64,000 nt of DNA from Nocardiopsis terrae (GCF_014651695.1 NZ_BMXJ01000003.1:762895-826894); one strand, 5' to 3'. Positions 44,939-54,071 are shown, counted from the first letter of the stretch. Numbers and translations: made by a program. The notes: generated by a model not told the origin, from the sequence alone.

Positions 44939-45014
44939 AGGTCACTCCTTCGTTGCTTGTCGGGGGGACCCGGCCGCACTGGATGCGCGGCCGGGGACTG
45001 GCGCGTACGCGCGG

Positions 45015-46370
45015 TCAGGAGACCGCGGCGCACTGTACGTCGGGCACCGTGACGGTGCCGGTGCGGTTACCGGTGAAACCGAAGGAGGTGGACTCCCCCT
45101 CGGCGAGTGCGCCGTTGTAGGCGACGTTGGCGGCCCGGACCAGGGGCCCGTCCTGGGTGACCGAAGCGTTCCAGGCACTGCTCACGCTCGCGCCGCCGGT
45201 GTGGGTCCAGGTGGTGTCCCAGCCCGTGAGGTCGGTCAGCGCGGTAACGGTGACCTCGGCCTGGAAGCCGCCGTCCCACTGGCCGACGACGCTGTAGACC
45301 GCCTCGCAGTCGGAGGCGGCGGGCGGCTCGGTGGGCTCGTCCGTGGGGTCCGGGGTGGGCGGGTCGGTGGGCTCCCCGCCGCCGTAGACGGGCGCTTCGA
45401 CCGAGGTCTCGGCGATCCCGTCCGGCCCGTGGAAGATCCGCTCGCCCCAGGGGGTCAGGGAGTCCACGTCGAAGTCCTCGACCATGTCCAGGTAGTCGAC
45501 GCCCTCACTGTTACCGCTCCAGGACCAGCCTATGTAGCCCAGGCCGAGCCGTTCGGTGTGGTGCATGATGGCGTCCTCGTCGGGGTTGCCGTCGCTGTGG
45601 TCGAAGCCGAACTCCCCGACCAGCAGGGGCAGTCCGCTGTCGGTGAAGTGCTCCAGGTAGTCGACGACCACCGACTCCTGTTCGTAGACGCCGTACATGT
45701 GGATGGAGAACACGGTGTTGGCGTGCGGGTCGGAGTCGAAGACGCCCTGGGCGCCCTCACGCATGGTGTGCGCCCAGTCCTGCCCCCAGTTGGGGGCGTC
45801 CACGACCAGGGTGTGGTCGAATCCGGCCGACCGGAGGCGCTGAACGGCCTCGGAGGTGTCGTCGGCCCAGTTCTGGTTGGCGGCGGCGTCGTTGCCGTAG
45901 GGCTCGTTACCGATGTTGACGAGGACGTGGTCCTCCTCGCCCTCGAGCACGCTCTGGGTCCGCAGCCAGTAGTCGACGGCCTGGTCCAGGGTGGCGGCCT
46001 CGGACTCCTCGCCGTAGCCGGTGGTGTCGTGGACCTCCAGCATGCAGATCAGCCGGTTGGCCTTGCACAGCGAGACCACGTTGGCCACGTCCGAGGGTCC
46101 GTTCTCCTCCCAGCGGTCACCGCTGCTGAGGACGACGCGGACCGTGTTGGCGCCCAGCGACTTGATGTCGGCGAAGGAATCGGTCTCCTGGGTGTACCAG
46201 GAGTGGGGGTGGCTGACCCCGCGTACCACGAAGTCGTTTCCCGCGGCGTCGACGAGGCGCCCCTCGCTGACGCGGAACCCGGTGTCGGCGTGGGCGGGCA
46301 GGACGTGGACGAGCAGAGCAGCGATCAGGGCGAGGACGGCCGCCGAGGCGATCGTCAGGCGTTGTCTCAT
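45015..46370 (-). CDS. GH5 (subfamily 8) beta-mannanase with CBM2
   Basis: 451 residues. A signal peptide (residues 1-28, ending AHA) is followed by a GH5 barrel about 30-330. GVSHPHSWYTQETDSFADIK, EVHDTTGYGEE, NIGNEPYGND (acid/base Glu) and VGEFGFDHSDGNPDED (nucleophile Glu) match GH5_8 endo-beta-1,4-mannanases such as Thermobifida Man5A rather than cellulases. A PTDPPTPDPTDEP linker joins a C-terminal CBM2 (about 355-451). It cleaves mannans or glucomannans outside the cell. ATG 46370 follows GGAG. It lies between the GH10 and LPMO genes. Confidence 0.92.
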   Translation of the reverse strand: MRQRLTIASAAVLALIAALLVHVLPAHADTGFRVSEGRLVDAAGNDFVVRGVSHPHSWYTQETDSFADIKSLGANTVRVVLSSGDRWEENGPSDVANVVSLCKANRLICMLEVHDTTGYGEESEAATLDQAVDYWLRTQSVLEGEEDHVLVNIGNEPYGNDAAANQNWADDTSEAVQRLRSAGFDHTLVVDAPNWGQDWAHTMREGAQGVFDSDPHANTVFSIHMYGVYEQESVVVDYLEHFTDSGLPLLVGEFGFDHSDGNPDEDAIMHHTERLGLGYIGWSWSGNSEGVDYLDMVEDFDVDSLTPWGERIFHGPDGIAETSVEAPVYGGGEPTDPPTPDPTDEPTEPPAASDCEAVYSVVGQWDGGFQAEVTVTALTDLTGWDTTWTHTGGASVSSAWNASVTQDGPLVRAANVAYNGALAEGESTSFGFTGNRTGTVTVPDVQCAAVS

Positions 46371-46426
46371 GGGGGACTCCGTTCTGGAGGGGCGCCCCGT
46401 GCCCTCGGGCACGGGGCCGTGACGGA

Positions 46427-47827
46427 TCATCGTGTGGTGCAGCTGTGCTCACCCAGGGAGAAACCGTCGGGGACCGCCGGCCCGCCCGTGTGGGTGGTCT
46501 GGAAACCGAAGGAGACCTGGCCCCCTGGGTCGAGGCTGCGGTTCCACCCGACCGGACCGGCTGTGACGGCGGTACCGGTCTGTTCGACCGAGGCGTTCCA
46601 GGAGGAGGTGATCTGCTCGCCGGCGGGCCGCTCCCAGGCCAGGGACCAGTCCCGGATCGCGGAGTCCGAGCCGTTGTACACGCTCACCTGCACCACCGCT
46701 CCCCGGTCCCACCGGGAACTGATGTCGTAGGAGACCTCACAGGTGCCGGTCCCCGGCTCGCCGGGGTCGCCCGGGTCCTGGCCGTCGCCGCCCAGGGCCT
46801 CGTGGATCGACCAGTAGGCGGGTTTGGGGGCGTAGTCCTCGTCGACGGGCAGTGCCGCGCCCTGTCCGTCGAAGTGGTCCGGGACCCAGGAGTAGGCGTC
46901 GGTGACGCCCCACACCGTCACACCGGAGCAGCCGGGGACGGCGAGGCAGGCGTTGACGACCCGGGTGTAGTCCCTGGCCTGCTGTTCCAGCTTCTGCTGG
47001 GTGACGGGAAGCTGCATGCGGATGTCGAGTTCGGTGATCATCACCTCCAGGCCCAGGTCGGCGAAGCGCTGGATGTTGCGCTGGATGTCCGAGGGGACCT
47101 GTCCGGAGACCAGGTGGCCCTGGAAGCCGATGCCGTCGAGCGGCGCTCCCTGTGCCAACAGGTCCTGGGCCAGTTCGTAGTAGGCGTCGCTCTTGGCGTT
47201 GATCCCGTCGATGTTGTAGTCGTTGATGAACAGCGTGGCGTCGGGGTCCGCCGCCCGGGCCATGCGCAGGGACTCGGCGACGAAGTCCTCGCCCAGGGTG
47301 CGGTGGAACACCGAGTCCCTGAACTGCGCGTCGTCGCCGATGGGCTCGTTGACCACGTCCCAGGACCCGATCTGTCCCCGGTAGCGGCCCATGGTGGTGC
47401 CGATGTGGTCCTCCATGACCCGGGTCAGCTCGGCGGGGGTGAAGTCGCCGTTCTCCACCCAGGAGGGAAGCTGGCTGTGCCACACCAGGGTGTGGCCGTG
47501 GATCCGCTGGCCGTTCTGTTGGGCGAACTCCACGAGCCGGTCGGCGCCGGACCAGGAGTACTGGCCCCGTTGGGGCTGGACGCTCTCCCATTTGAGGGCG
47601 TTCTCGTGGGTCACGGAGTTGAACTCCGCGGCCGCGGTCCGTCGGTAGTCGGCCTCGTCCAGTCGGTGGGCGGCGACCGCGGCGCCCATCCGCAGTCCCT
47701 GTTGGTCGGCCAGGTCGCGGAGCGGGGCCTGTTGTGCCTGCGCGGCGGTGGCGGTTCCGGCCGTCAGGAGGACGGCTGCGGTCAGTGAGGCGAGTGCGGC
47801 CCGCACCCGTCGGGGGGTTCTCGGCAT
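46427..47827 (-). CDS. GH10 endo-beta-1,4-xylanase with CBM2
   Basis: 466 residues. The signal peptide is about residues 1-31. The GH10 barrel is about 35-345 with FNSVTHENALKWES, GHTLVWHSQLPSW, the acid/base in SWDVVNEPIGDD and the nucleophile in VMITELDIRM. A short GDPGEPG linker leads to a C-terminal CBM2-like domain (about 360-466, SYDISSRWDRGAVVQVSV). It depolymerises xylan outside the cell. ATG 47827 follows GAGGAAGAG. The 76-bp gap to the GH48 gene has no terminator, so co-transcription is likely. Confidence 0.94.
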   Translation of the reverse strand: MPRTPRRVRAALASLTAAVLLTAGTATAAQAQQAPLRDLADQQGLRMGAAVAAHRLDEADYRRTAAAEFNSVTHENALKWESVQPQRGQYSWSGADRLVEFAQQNGQRIHGHTLVWHSQLPSWVENGDFTPAELTRVMEDHIGTTMGRYRGQIGSWDVVNEPIGDDAQFRDSVFHRTLGEDFVAESLRMARAADPDATLFINDYNIDGINAKSDAYYELAQDLLAQGAPLDGIGFQGHLVSGQVPSDIQRNIQRFADLGLEVMITELDIRMQLPVTQQKLEQQARDYTRVVNACLAVPGCSGVTVWGVTDAYSWVPDHFDGQGAALPVDEDYAPKPAYWSIHEALGGDGQDPGDPGEPGTGTCEVSYDISSRWDRGAVVQVSVYNGSDSAIRDWSLAWERPAGEQITSSWNASVEQTGTAVTAGPVGWNRSLDPGGQVSFGFQTTHTGGPAVPDGFSLGEHSCTTR

Positions 47828-47903
47828 GGTCTCTTCCTCGGGTGACTGGTGGTGCGGGGCCGGGCGGTCTCGCGCACCCGGCCCCGTGCACGGCGGCGGC
47901 TCG

Positions 47904-50582
47904 CTACGGCCCGAAGAGCTCACCGTGCGTGGCCAGGGCCGTGGCCACGTCGACCTGGGCCCAGAAGCGGTGGTAGGTGAACTCGGGGGCCGGCCCCCCG
48001 TTCAGGTAGTCCTCCACCTGTCCCCAGTTCGGGTCGTCCCGGTAGAAGGAGCGGACGGAGGCGAAGGTGGAGTCGGAGTCGATGACGTCGCCGTTGGGCA
48101 TCGTGCCGGTCCAGCCCTGGGGGACGTAGGTGCCCTCTCCGGTGGCCGGATCGTAGGGGTCGTCGAACCGCTCGTAGTCCGCCCTGACCTCCGGGACGGC
48201 CACACCGAGTTCCCCCTCGTGCTCCAGGAGCGCGTCCAACAGGGACTCGGCGGTCTCCAGGGAGTCCTCGTCCCCGGTGGCGGCGGAGTAGTGCATCAGG
48301 GTCTTGGCCAGGCCCGCCGCGATACCGACGTCCTGGTTGTGCGAGACCACCTCGACGCCCAGGCCCGGGTTGCCCGTGGACGTACCGGTCCAGGTGTCGG
48401 GCGCGCCGGTCCACTCCATCTCGGCGGGGACGGCGAAGTCCCCACCGGTACCGACCGTGGTGTTGGCGATCGCCCAGGGCACCCAGGAGTCGAGGATGTC
48501 CCCGGCACGTTCGTCACCGGTGAGGCGGTGGTACTCGGCGACCCTCTCGATGTCCCAGACCTGGAAGCCGAACCACTGGTTGGACGGCGGGTCGTGCCAG
48601 ACCGGCTTCTCGTCGTAGTACATGCCGTAGAAGGTCGGGGTGCCCGCGGGCGGCTCGCCGTAGACGCCCTCCCAGCTGTTGGTCGCGCCTCCGGCGATGC
48701 CGCCGTCGGAGGACTGCAGCCACTGGAGGAACTCCAGCTGGCGGTCCAGGCTCACGCCCCAGTCGTCGGCCCCGGTGGCCGACCGCGGCCGCAGCGCCTC
48801 GGTCTCCGAGAGGGCGTAGGCGGCCATCACGTTCTGGTAGCCCTGGTGCGCGGAGGAACCGCCGATGCGCCAGGCCCAGGGGTACTCGGCGCTCTCCAGG
48901 GCGCCGCCCCAGGAGTAGTACCAGGACAGCAGGTAGTGGGCGGAGTCCTTGCCCGTTCCGGGCGGGCAGGTCTGGGCCCCGACGCAGTCGCCGACCTCCT
49001 TGAAGTACTTGTCGAACATGGCGTAGCGCAGGTAGTCGCCCATCATGGACGCCTTGGCGACGCTGTCGGCGATGTCGGACTCGTTGCCCTGCTCCGAGGC
49101 CCACTCGTGGGCGAGGTAGGCGACCTGGACCGCTCGGGCGTCGGCGTCGGGCGCGTTGGTGTAGCGCCACTGCTCGGAGTAGGTCTCGTCGTCGGTGAAC
49201 AGGTCGAGGTAGCCGCTGTCCCCGCCGTGCTCGAAGGTCTCGCAGGAGGGGTGCGGGACGGTCTCCCAGACCGACTCGTTGGAACCGCGCTGGAAGGTGT
49301 TGAAGTAGGACGGGGCGTCGTCGGTGCCGTCACCGCAGAATCCGAAGCCGTAGGTGTTGTCCACGTCCAGCAGCCAGTGCATGCCGTAGACCTCGTCGGT
49401 GCCGTAGGTACCGCTGAGCTCGTCGGCGAGGGGGTCCTCGCCGGTCTGGACCTCGGGTCTCAGCGGCATCGGGTAGTCGCTGGGCTCCAGCGACTCGGCG
49501 ATGTAGGTGGCCGGTGCGGCGGGGTCGTAGGAGGCGTTCGTGGGCTGGTCGGCGGTCCCCGGTACGGCGAAGGCCTCCATGGACTCCCAGGCGGAGTTGA
49601 AGGGGGCCCAGTCCTGGGTAATCCGACCGTAGGTGGCCTCCAGCCACAGGTAGTAGCTGTAGGCCTCGGAGGTGGTGGCGTGGCCGTGGTCGGGGGCCTC
49701 GACGATCAGGGTCTCCACGGCGTGGTAGGGCACCAGGAGTCCGTCGAAGTCACGGAAGTAGCCGCTGTCGGGGTCCTTGATCCTGTCGTACTGGTCGAGG
49801 AAGCGCTGCTCGTAGTCGCTGGTCGCCTCGGTGCGTTCCCTGGCGGTGACGACCACGGGCTCATAGCCCTGCGCCGAGACGGTGAACTCGGCCCGGGCGG
49901 GTTCGTCCGAGGAGGCGCCCGAGGAGGCGATGGTGACCTCCTGGGCCGTGTCCCAGTCGGTCTCGTCGAAGGACAGGGGCTGCGGAGAGTGCACGGAGAG
50001 GCTGTCGCTGCCCTGGGTGCGTTCGACGGCGACCTGCACCCCGCTGTCCGGTTCCGCGGACAGGGCGACCTCGAAGCTCGCCTCTCCCGCCGGGTCCAGG
50101 GTGAGCGTGGCGGGTTCGACGAGCAGCGTGTGCTCCGGAGGGGGCGGGTCCTCATCGTCGTCGCAGTTCACACCGTTGAGGGTGAAGCTGTCGGGGACGG
50201 GGTTGTCACCGTCGTGGTCGGCCTGGAAACCGAAGGTGGCGCTCGCACCCCCGGCCAGTCCCGGAGCCCAGGCGGGGCCGCTCGCGGTGACGGAGTCGGC
50301 GTCCTGGACGACCTCGGCGTTCCAGGCGTTCGTGACCTGCTGGCCGGAGGCGAACTCCCAGCCCAGGGACCATTGGGGCAGGTCGGCCGCCTCGTTGGTG
50401 AGCGTGACCTCGGCGGTGAAACCCGAACCCCAGTCGTTGGTGACGCGGTAGTCGACCGAACAGGGGCTCTGGGCCTGGGCGGGGCCGGCCGGGAGCAGCG
50501 CCGCGACCAGGGCGACGGCGAAGAACAGGGGGCCGGGGCGCGGGCGTCGGCCCGTGCGCCGGTCGGAGCGGGGGGTGATCAC
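47904..50582 (-). CDS. cel48A: GH48 processive cellulase with N-terminal CBM2
   Basis: 892 residues. A signal peptide (about 1-37) precedes a CBM2 (about 40-140) and a beta-sandwich module (about 150-260) of LLVEPATLTLDPAGEASF type, resembling Calx-beta/BACON-like domains rather than the FnIII expected in Thermobifida Cel48A. The GH48 domain follows, about 265-892. The catalytic acid Glu lies in ATTSEAYSYYLW near residue 300, and the SSDGGIAGGATNSWEG and QWFGFQVWDIERVAEYHRL blocks are typical. It is the reducing-end exocellulase of the system. GTG 50582 follows AGGAGG. Upstream lies a terminator-like hairpin. Confidence 0.95.
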   Translation of the reverse strand: MITPRSDRRTGRRPRPGPLFFAVALVAALLPAGPAQAQSPCSVDYRVTNDWGSGFTAEVTLTNEAADLPQWSLGWEFASGQQVTNAWNAEVVQDADSVTASGPAWAPGLAGGASATFGFQADHDGDNPVPDSFTLNGVNCDDDEDPPPPEHTLLVEPATLTLDPAGEASFEVALSAEPDSGVQVAVERTQGSDSLSVHSPQPLSFDETDWDTAQEVTIASSGASSDEPARAEFTVSAQGYEPVVVTARERTEATSDYEQRFLDQYDRIKDPDSGYFRDFDGLLVPYHAVETLIVEAPDHGHATTSEAYSYYLWLEATYGRITQDWAPFNSAWESMEAFAVPGTADQPTNASYDPAAPATYIAESLEPSDYPMPLRPEVQTGEDPLADELSGTYGTDEVYGMHWLLDVDNTYGFGFCGDGTDDAPSYFNTFQRGSNESVWETVPHPSCETFEHGGDSGYLDLFTDDETYSEQWRYTNAPDADARAVQVAYLAHEWASEQGNESDIADSVAKASMMGDYLRYAMFDKYFKEVGDCVGAQTCPPGTGKDSAHYLLSWYYSWGGALESAEYPWAWRIGGSSAHQGYQNVMAAYALSETEALRPRSATGADDWGVSLDRQLEFLQWLQSSDGGIAGGATNSWEGVYGEPPAGTPTFYGMYYDEKPVWHDPPSNQWFGFQVWDIERVAEYHRLTGDERAGDILDSWVPWAIANTTVGTGGDFAVPAEMEWTGAPDTWTGTSTGNPGLGVEVVSHNQDVGIAAGLAKTLMHYSAATGDEDSLETAESLLDALLEHEGELGVAVPEVRADYERFDDPYDPATGEGTYVPQGWTGTMPNGDVIDSDSTFASVRSFYRDDPNWGQVEDYLNGGPAPEFTYHRFWAQVDVATALATHGELFGP

Positions 50583-50766
50583 GTTGTCCTCCTGCGGGGG
50601 ACCCTCCTCGGCGCTGCCGGTGCCCGGGGCGCGGGGGTGCGCGTGGCGGTACCACCGTGCGGGCGCACGAGACGGGGCGGGGGTCTGTGGAGGGGCTCGG
50701 GGCGGCGGTGCCGCCGTACCGGGCCAGACGTTGTGTGCCGGGGAACGTGGGCGGTGTTCCCGGGGT

Positions 50767-50802
50767 GGGCGCCCGCCCCGGGGTGGGGAGGGGCGGGCGC
50801 CC
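50767..50802 (-). terminator. hairpin between GH6 and GH48 genes
   Basis: A perfect 13-bp GC stem (50767-50779 with 50790-50802) with a 10-nt loop lies 28 bp after the GH6 stop. It could end part of the transcription and reduce downstream expression, or protect the GH6 message. Confidence 0.6.
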
Positions 50803-50830
50803 GGTTGTCGGGGTTGCTGTTGCGGAGCGG

Positions 50831-52600
50831 TTACTGGACGGGCGGGTAGGCGTTGGCCAGCAGCTCCTGGAACTGGTCGGAGAACCAGTGGCCGGCGACC
50901 GGCGCGTCGGGCAGAGCGCCGCTCATGTTGTTGCCGTTGCGCGGGTTGCCCTCATAGGTGGGGTCGCACATCCGGTCGAAACCCTTGCCCTCGTCGTTGG
51001 GGATCTCCTCGCTGGAGCCGTCCGACTCACCCGGGGGCTTCATCCACACGTAGGCGTCGATCCCGGGCTCGGGAGCGGTGGTGGGACGCTCGCCCAGTCC
51101 GGCACCGGACTGGTTGCACCAGTTCCCGGCCTGGATGCGGCGGTCGATGCGGCCGCCGTCCACGTAGGCGTTGACGTCGGTGGTCGGGCCCGCGCTGGTG
51201 GGCCGGTCGGGGCCGCCCCAGCCGTTACGGGAGGTGTCGATCAGCATCCCGATGCCGGAGTCGAACCCCTGGGAGACCAGCTCCTCGCGCAGTCCCTGGG
51301 CGAAGGAGAGCTCGTCGAGGTAGTTGTTCCAGTCCACCCAGTCGGACTGGCGCACCGGTGTGCCGTTGATGGTCTCACCGATCGCGAAGTGCTCCTCCTT
51401 CAGGGCGGAGTAGTTGGCGGTGTTGGCGATGAAGCCGTGCACGTCGTCGGGGGTGGCCCCGTTGGCGTTGGCGGCCTCGTGGAACAGGGCCGCGGAGGGT
51501 GCGAAGTTGTCCTCCCAGCCGATCCAGCCGTGGTGGCCGGCGTCCACGTAGTTGTAGACGTTGTCGATCGCACCGAGCTGGCCCAGGGCGTAGCCGACGC
51601 CGTTGACGTAGTTGCCGTTGGCGAGCATGACGTCGCACTCGGGCGTGGCGGTCTCGCGCGGGGAGACGTTGGTGACCAGGTTGGGCAGGGAGTCGATCTC
51701 GACCGTGGTGACCACCCGCAGGGAGGTGTCCTCGTAGTCGGCGAGGATGTCGGCGATCGGGTCGATGTACTCCGCCTCGTAGCGGTCGATCTCCTCGGGG
51801 CCCAACTCCCCGTTGGAGGCCAGGGCCGCGCAGTCGCGGCCGGGCAGGTTGTAGATGACCAGCTGGAAGACCAGCGGTTCACCCGCGGCCTGCTCCACCG
51901 CCTCGTCGAGGTGGTCACGCAGACCCATGGACCCGGTGGTGGGGCTGTTGTTGCCCTCGATGGCACTGATCTGGTCCATCCACACACCGGTGGGCTCGTC
52001 GGCCACGGCCTCGCCGCCCGGCTCGGCGGCGGCGTTGGCGGACCAGATCGGGTTCACGTAGACGTCAGCCCCCACGTAGGGGTTGTCGACGCGCTCACCG
52101 GGATCCGGGTCCGGGTCCGGGTCGGGGTCCGGGTCCGGGTCCGGGTCCGGGTCCGGGTCCGGGTCCACGCTGCCCTCGCAGAGCACGCCGTTGAGGCTGA
52201 AGTCCGTCGGGACGGCGTTGTCCCCGGAGTAGGCGGCCTGGAAGCCGAAGGAGGCGGTCCCGTCCTGGGGGATCGTGCCGTTGTATCCCACGTCGGTGAC
52301 CGAGACGCTCTGGCCCGACTGACTGTGGGCGCCACCCCAGCTGTGGCCGATCTGCTGGTCACCGTCGAAGGTCCAGTCCAGGGACCAGCCGTCGACCGTG
52401 TCGCCGAGGTTGGTGATCTCGACGTTGGCGGTGAAGCCCGAGCCCCAGTCACTGAGCTGGTAGTCGACCGAACAGCCGGTGGCCGCTGCGGCCGGGGCAG
52501 AGGCGGTGAGTGCGGCGGTGGCGCCCAGAAGCAGGGTGGAGGCCGTGGCGAGCACGCGGCGCGACAGGGTTCGGGGGTTGTCTGAGGGGGGTCTGCTCAT
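50831..52600 (-). CDS. cel6B: GH6 cellobiohydrolase with N-terminal CBM2
   Basis: 589 residues. A signal peptide ends at AAA near residue 40. The CBM2 (about 42-140) starts CSVDYQLSDWGSGFTANVEI. A (DP)n linker of about 22 residues precedes the GH6 domain (about 170-589). Highly similar blocks to Thermobifida Cel6B include SNGELGPEEIDRYEAEYIDP, GMLIDTSRNGWGG and PPGESDGSSEEIPNDEGKG, with catalytic Asp residues. It is the non-reducing-end exocellulase, complementing GH48. ATG 52600 follows GAGGAAA. It is the first gene of the cluster, behind a candidate promoter. Confidence 0.95.
   Translation of the reverse strand: MSRPPSDNPRTLSRRVLATASTLLLGATAALTASAPAAAATGCSVDYQLSDWGSGFTANVEITNLGDTVDGWSLDWTFDGDQQIGHSWGGAHSQSGQSVSVTDVGYNGTIPQDGTASFGFQAAYSGDNAVPTDFSLNGVLCEGSVDPDPDPDPDPDPDPDPDPDPDPGERVDNPYVGADVYVNPIWSANAAAEPGGEAVADEPTGVWMDQISAIEGNNSPTTGSMGLRDHLDEAVEQAAGEPLVFQLVIYNLPGRDCAALASNGELGPEEIDRYEAEYIDPIADILADYEDTSLRVVTTVEIDSLPNLVTNVSPRETATPECDVMLANGNYVNGVGYALGQLGAIDNVYNYVDAGHHGWIGWEDNFAPSAALFHEAANANGATPDDVHGFIANTANYSALKEEHFAIGETINGTPVRQSDWVDWNNYLDELSFAQGLREELVSQGFDSGIGMLIDTSRNGWGGPDRPTSAGPTTDVNAYVDGGRIDRRIQAGNWCNQSGAGLGERPTTAPEPGIDAYVWMKPPGESDGSSEEIPNDEGKGFDRMCDPTYEGNPRNGNNMSGALPDAPVAGHWFSDQFQELLANAYPPVQ
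52101..52166. repeat. hexanucleotide repeat encoding (Asp-Pro)n linker
   Basis: About eleven near-identical GGGTCC units inside the GH6 gene encode the DP linker between CBM2 and catalytic domain. Repeat-copy variation could change linker length. Confidence 0.85.
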
Positions 52601-52785
52601 CTGTGTTTCCTCGCGTAGGGGGGTGCCAGGATCGTGAGCCTGCGGGGAACGTCGCACGGGTCCCGGAGAGGCCGGGAGGGCGACGGGGGTGTGGTCCCTC
52701 GGCCGGGGTGACGTGTTCTCCCGAGCCGGGTCCTCCACCTGTCGGTCGTGGTGCGGTCCAGACTGCGTGGCCGGGAACCCCGTTT

Positions 52786-52799
52786 CGGGAGCGCTCCCA
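52786..52799. promoter_or_regulatory. CebR-like operator
   Basis: CGGGAGCGCTCCCA matches 13 of 14 bases of the CebR box TGGGAGCGCTCCCA known from cellulase genes of streptomycetes and Thermobifida (CelR). It lies about ten bases downstream of the predicted transcription start of the GH6 gene, where a LacI-type repressor would block transcription until cellobiose is present. Confidence 0.8.
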
Positions 52800-52815
52800 T
52801 GCAACGCTTTCCGGA

Positions 52816-52844
52816 AAGTTAACACCATTGAAAACCCACTGCAA
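52816..52844 (-). promoter_or_regulatory. candidate promoter of cellulase cluster
   Basis: On the minus strand TTGCAG (52844-52839), 17 bases, then TAACTT (52821-52816) form a good vegetative promoter. Transcription would start near 52809, with the CebR-like operator just downstream and a leader of about 200 bases before the GH6 ATG. Confidence 0.6.
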
Positions 52845-53004
52845 TGGGTGATGAGAAGAAACCTCTGCGAAACCCATACCAGATCGCGGGAACGTGTCGC
52901 CCACCGGCCCTCCCCCGACCACACCCGCTCGACCCCACCCACCGGACCGGGCCACTGACCGTGCCGCGACCCTCCTGTTCGGGGAACCGCCGCCCAGGCC
53001 GACC

Positions 53005-53106
53005 CGGGAGCGGGAGCGGGAGCGGGAGCGGGAGCGGGAGCGGGAGCGGGAGCGGGAGCGGGAGCGGGAGCGGGAGCGGGAGCGGGAGCGGGAGCGGGAG
53101 CGGGAG
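53005..53106. repeat. CGGGAG hexanucleotide microsatellite, 17 copies
   Basis: Seventeen perfect uninterrupted CGGGAG units. It is outside genes and could read as GS, RE, PL or SR repeats in various frames, none credible. Perfect tandem hexamers of this length suggest slippage and copy-number variation. Confidence 0.95.
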
Positions 53107-53896
53107 CGGTGAAAGCACACCGCCGGAGCCGGCGCCAGGGGCGAAGGACTCCGGGGCCGGCCGACCGCAGAGTGCCGCGTCACCCCCGCAGGGCCCGTGG
53201 AGTACCGACCCGGCACAGCGGCACCGGTGTTGATCCGACGCTCCTCCGCGGCTGCGCATCCGAGGCAGTGCCGTCGGCACGGTTGGCGGCCGCGACCGAA
53301 CTCCGCCCGCGCCTCGCAGACAGGCGTTCCCCACGCCACCAGAAGCAGGGAATCGGACCCGGTGAACCTCAGAAGCAAGCCGACCTAAAAGCGCTCCTCG
53401 GGCACCCGACCTCCAACCGCACCCACGCGATCCCGGGACGGCGTCCTCCCGGAGGCAGCCGCCACCGAAGGCCGAACTCATAACACCAAGTTTCGGACAT
53501 CCTAATCCAGGAAATCATCCGTGATCATTATTCGGCACCGCAGAAATCGGCACGGAGAACCACCGGGAACCCGATCAGAACCACGGACACGCGGCCGATT
53601 CTTTATTTCGCTGATAGTTACCTCACCCGGGCCCCCCGCGCCCCCGACCCGAGCAGCGGCACACCCACACGTTCACACGCTCGAAGGACACCTGATCCCG
53701 ACCACGGGAACCCGCGGCCAAGCCAAGCGGGAAACCAGCAACCCACTTGCCACAGGGGCGCGAAGGCGCATCACAAGGCGTTCTCACCGGGCCCCGCAGA
53801 GACACCGGGGACTACCTGCCCACACAACCTTGCGTGGGGGACTTCGCACTGAGCGGAGTCCGAACCCGCACACAGCACCACAGAGATGGCAGAAAT

Positions 53897-53910
53897 GTGA
53901 TGCACGTCAC
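53897..53910. promoter_or_regulatory. Crp-type binding site candidate
   Basis: GTGATGCACGTCAC fits GTG-N6-GNCAC, the motif known for streptomycete Crp, and also TGTGA-N6-TCAC. It lies 13 bases upstream of the candidate -35 element at 53924 and could activate the biosynthetic genes to the right. Confidence 0.4.
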
Positions 53911-53923
53911 CCTCCCATCAACC

Positions 53924-53950
53924 TTGACAGGCGGACACCAGGCAGAGAAT
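53924..53950 (+). promoter_or_regulatory. weak promoter candidate for biosynthetic cluster
   Basis: TTGACA (53924-53929), 15 bases, then GAGAAT (53945-53950). The -35 is perfect, the -10 and spacing are poor. It would give a leader of about 300 bases before the first gene at 54257. Confidence 0.25.
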
Positions 53951-54037
53951 CCACTTCCACACCCCACAAACCAGCAGCTCACCCCGGGCAGAGGGCGGGA
54001 GCGGGCCCCCCTGGACCCAGATTCCACCGCAACGCCG

Positions 54038-54071
54038 GAACTCTTCGCATTCAAACCAATACGAAGAGTTC
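54038..54071 (+). promoter_or_regulatory. leader hairpin
   Basis: A perfect 10-bp inverted repeat (GAACTCTTCG and its complement at 54062-54071) with a 14-nt loop, followed by TTT, lies about 185 bases before the FAD monooxygenase. It could be a terminator, attenuator or operator; the sequence does not decide. Confidence 0.4.

Noticed and set aside
45015..46370. Reading the GH5 protein as an endoglucanase because of its neighbours
   Set aside because: The EVHDTTGYGEE and GEFGFDHSDGNPDED blocks match GH5_8 mannanases, not GH5 cellulases.
47748..50849. 1033-codon plus-strand frame, the longest closed frame in the window
   Set aside because: It is antisense to the complete GH48 gene, is low-complexity Gly/Val/Arg, and shows no domain; GC-rich third positions create such shadows.
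52101..53106. Possible CRISPR array
   Set aside because: The repeats are 6-bp tandem units without spacers, and no cas genes are present.
52894..53112. Frame encoding (Arg-Glu)n
   Set aside because: It exists only because of the hexanucleotide array; other frames give GS, PL or SR repeats equally well.
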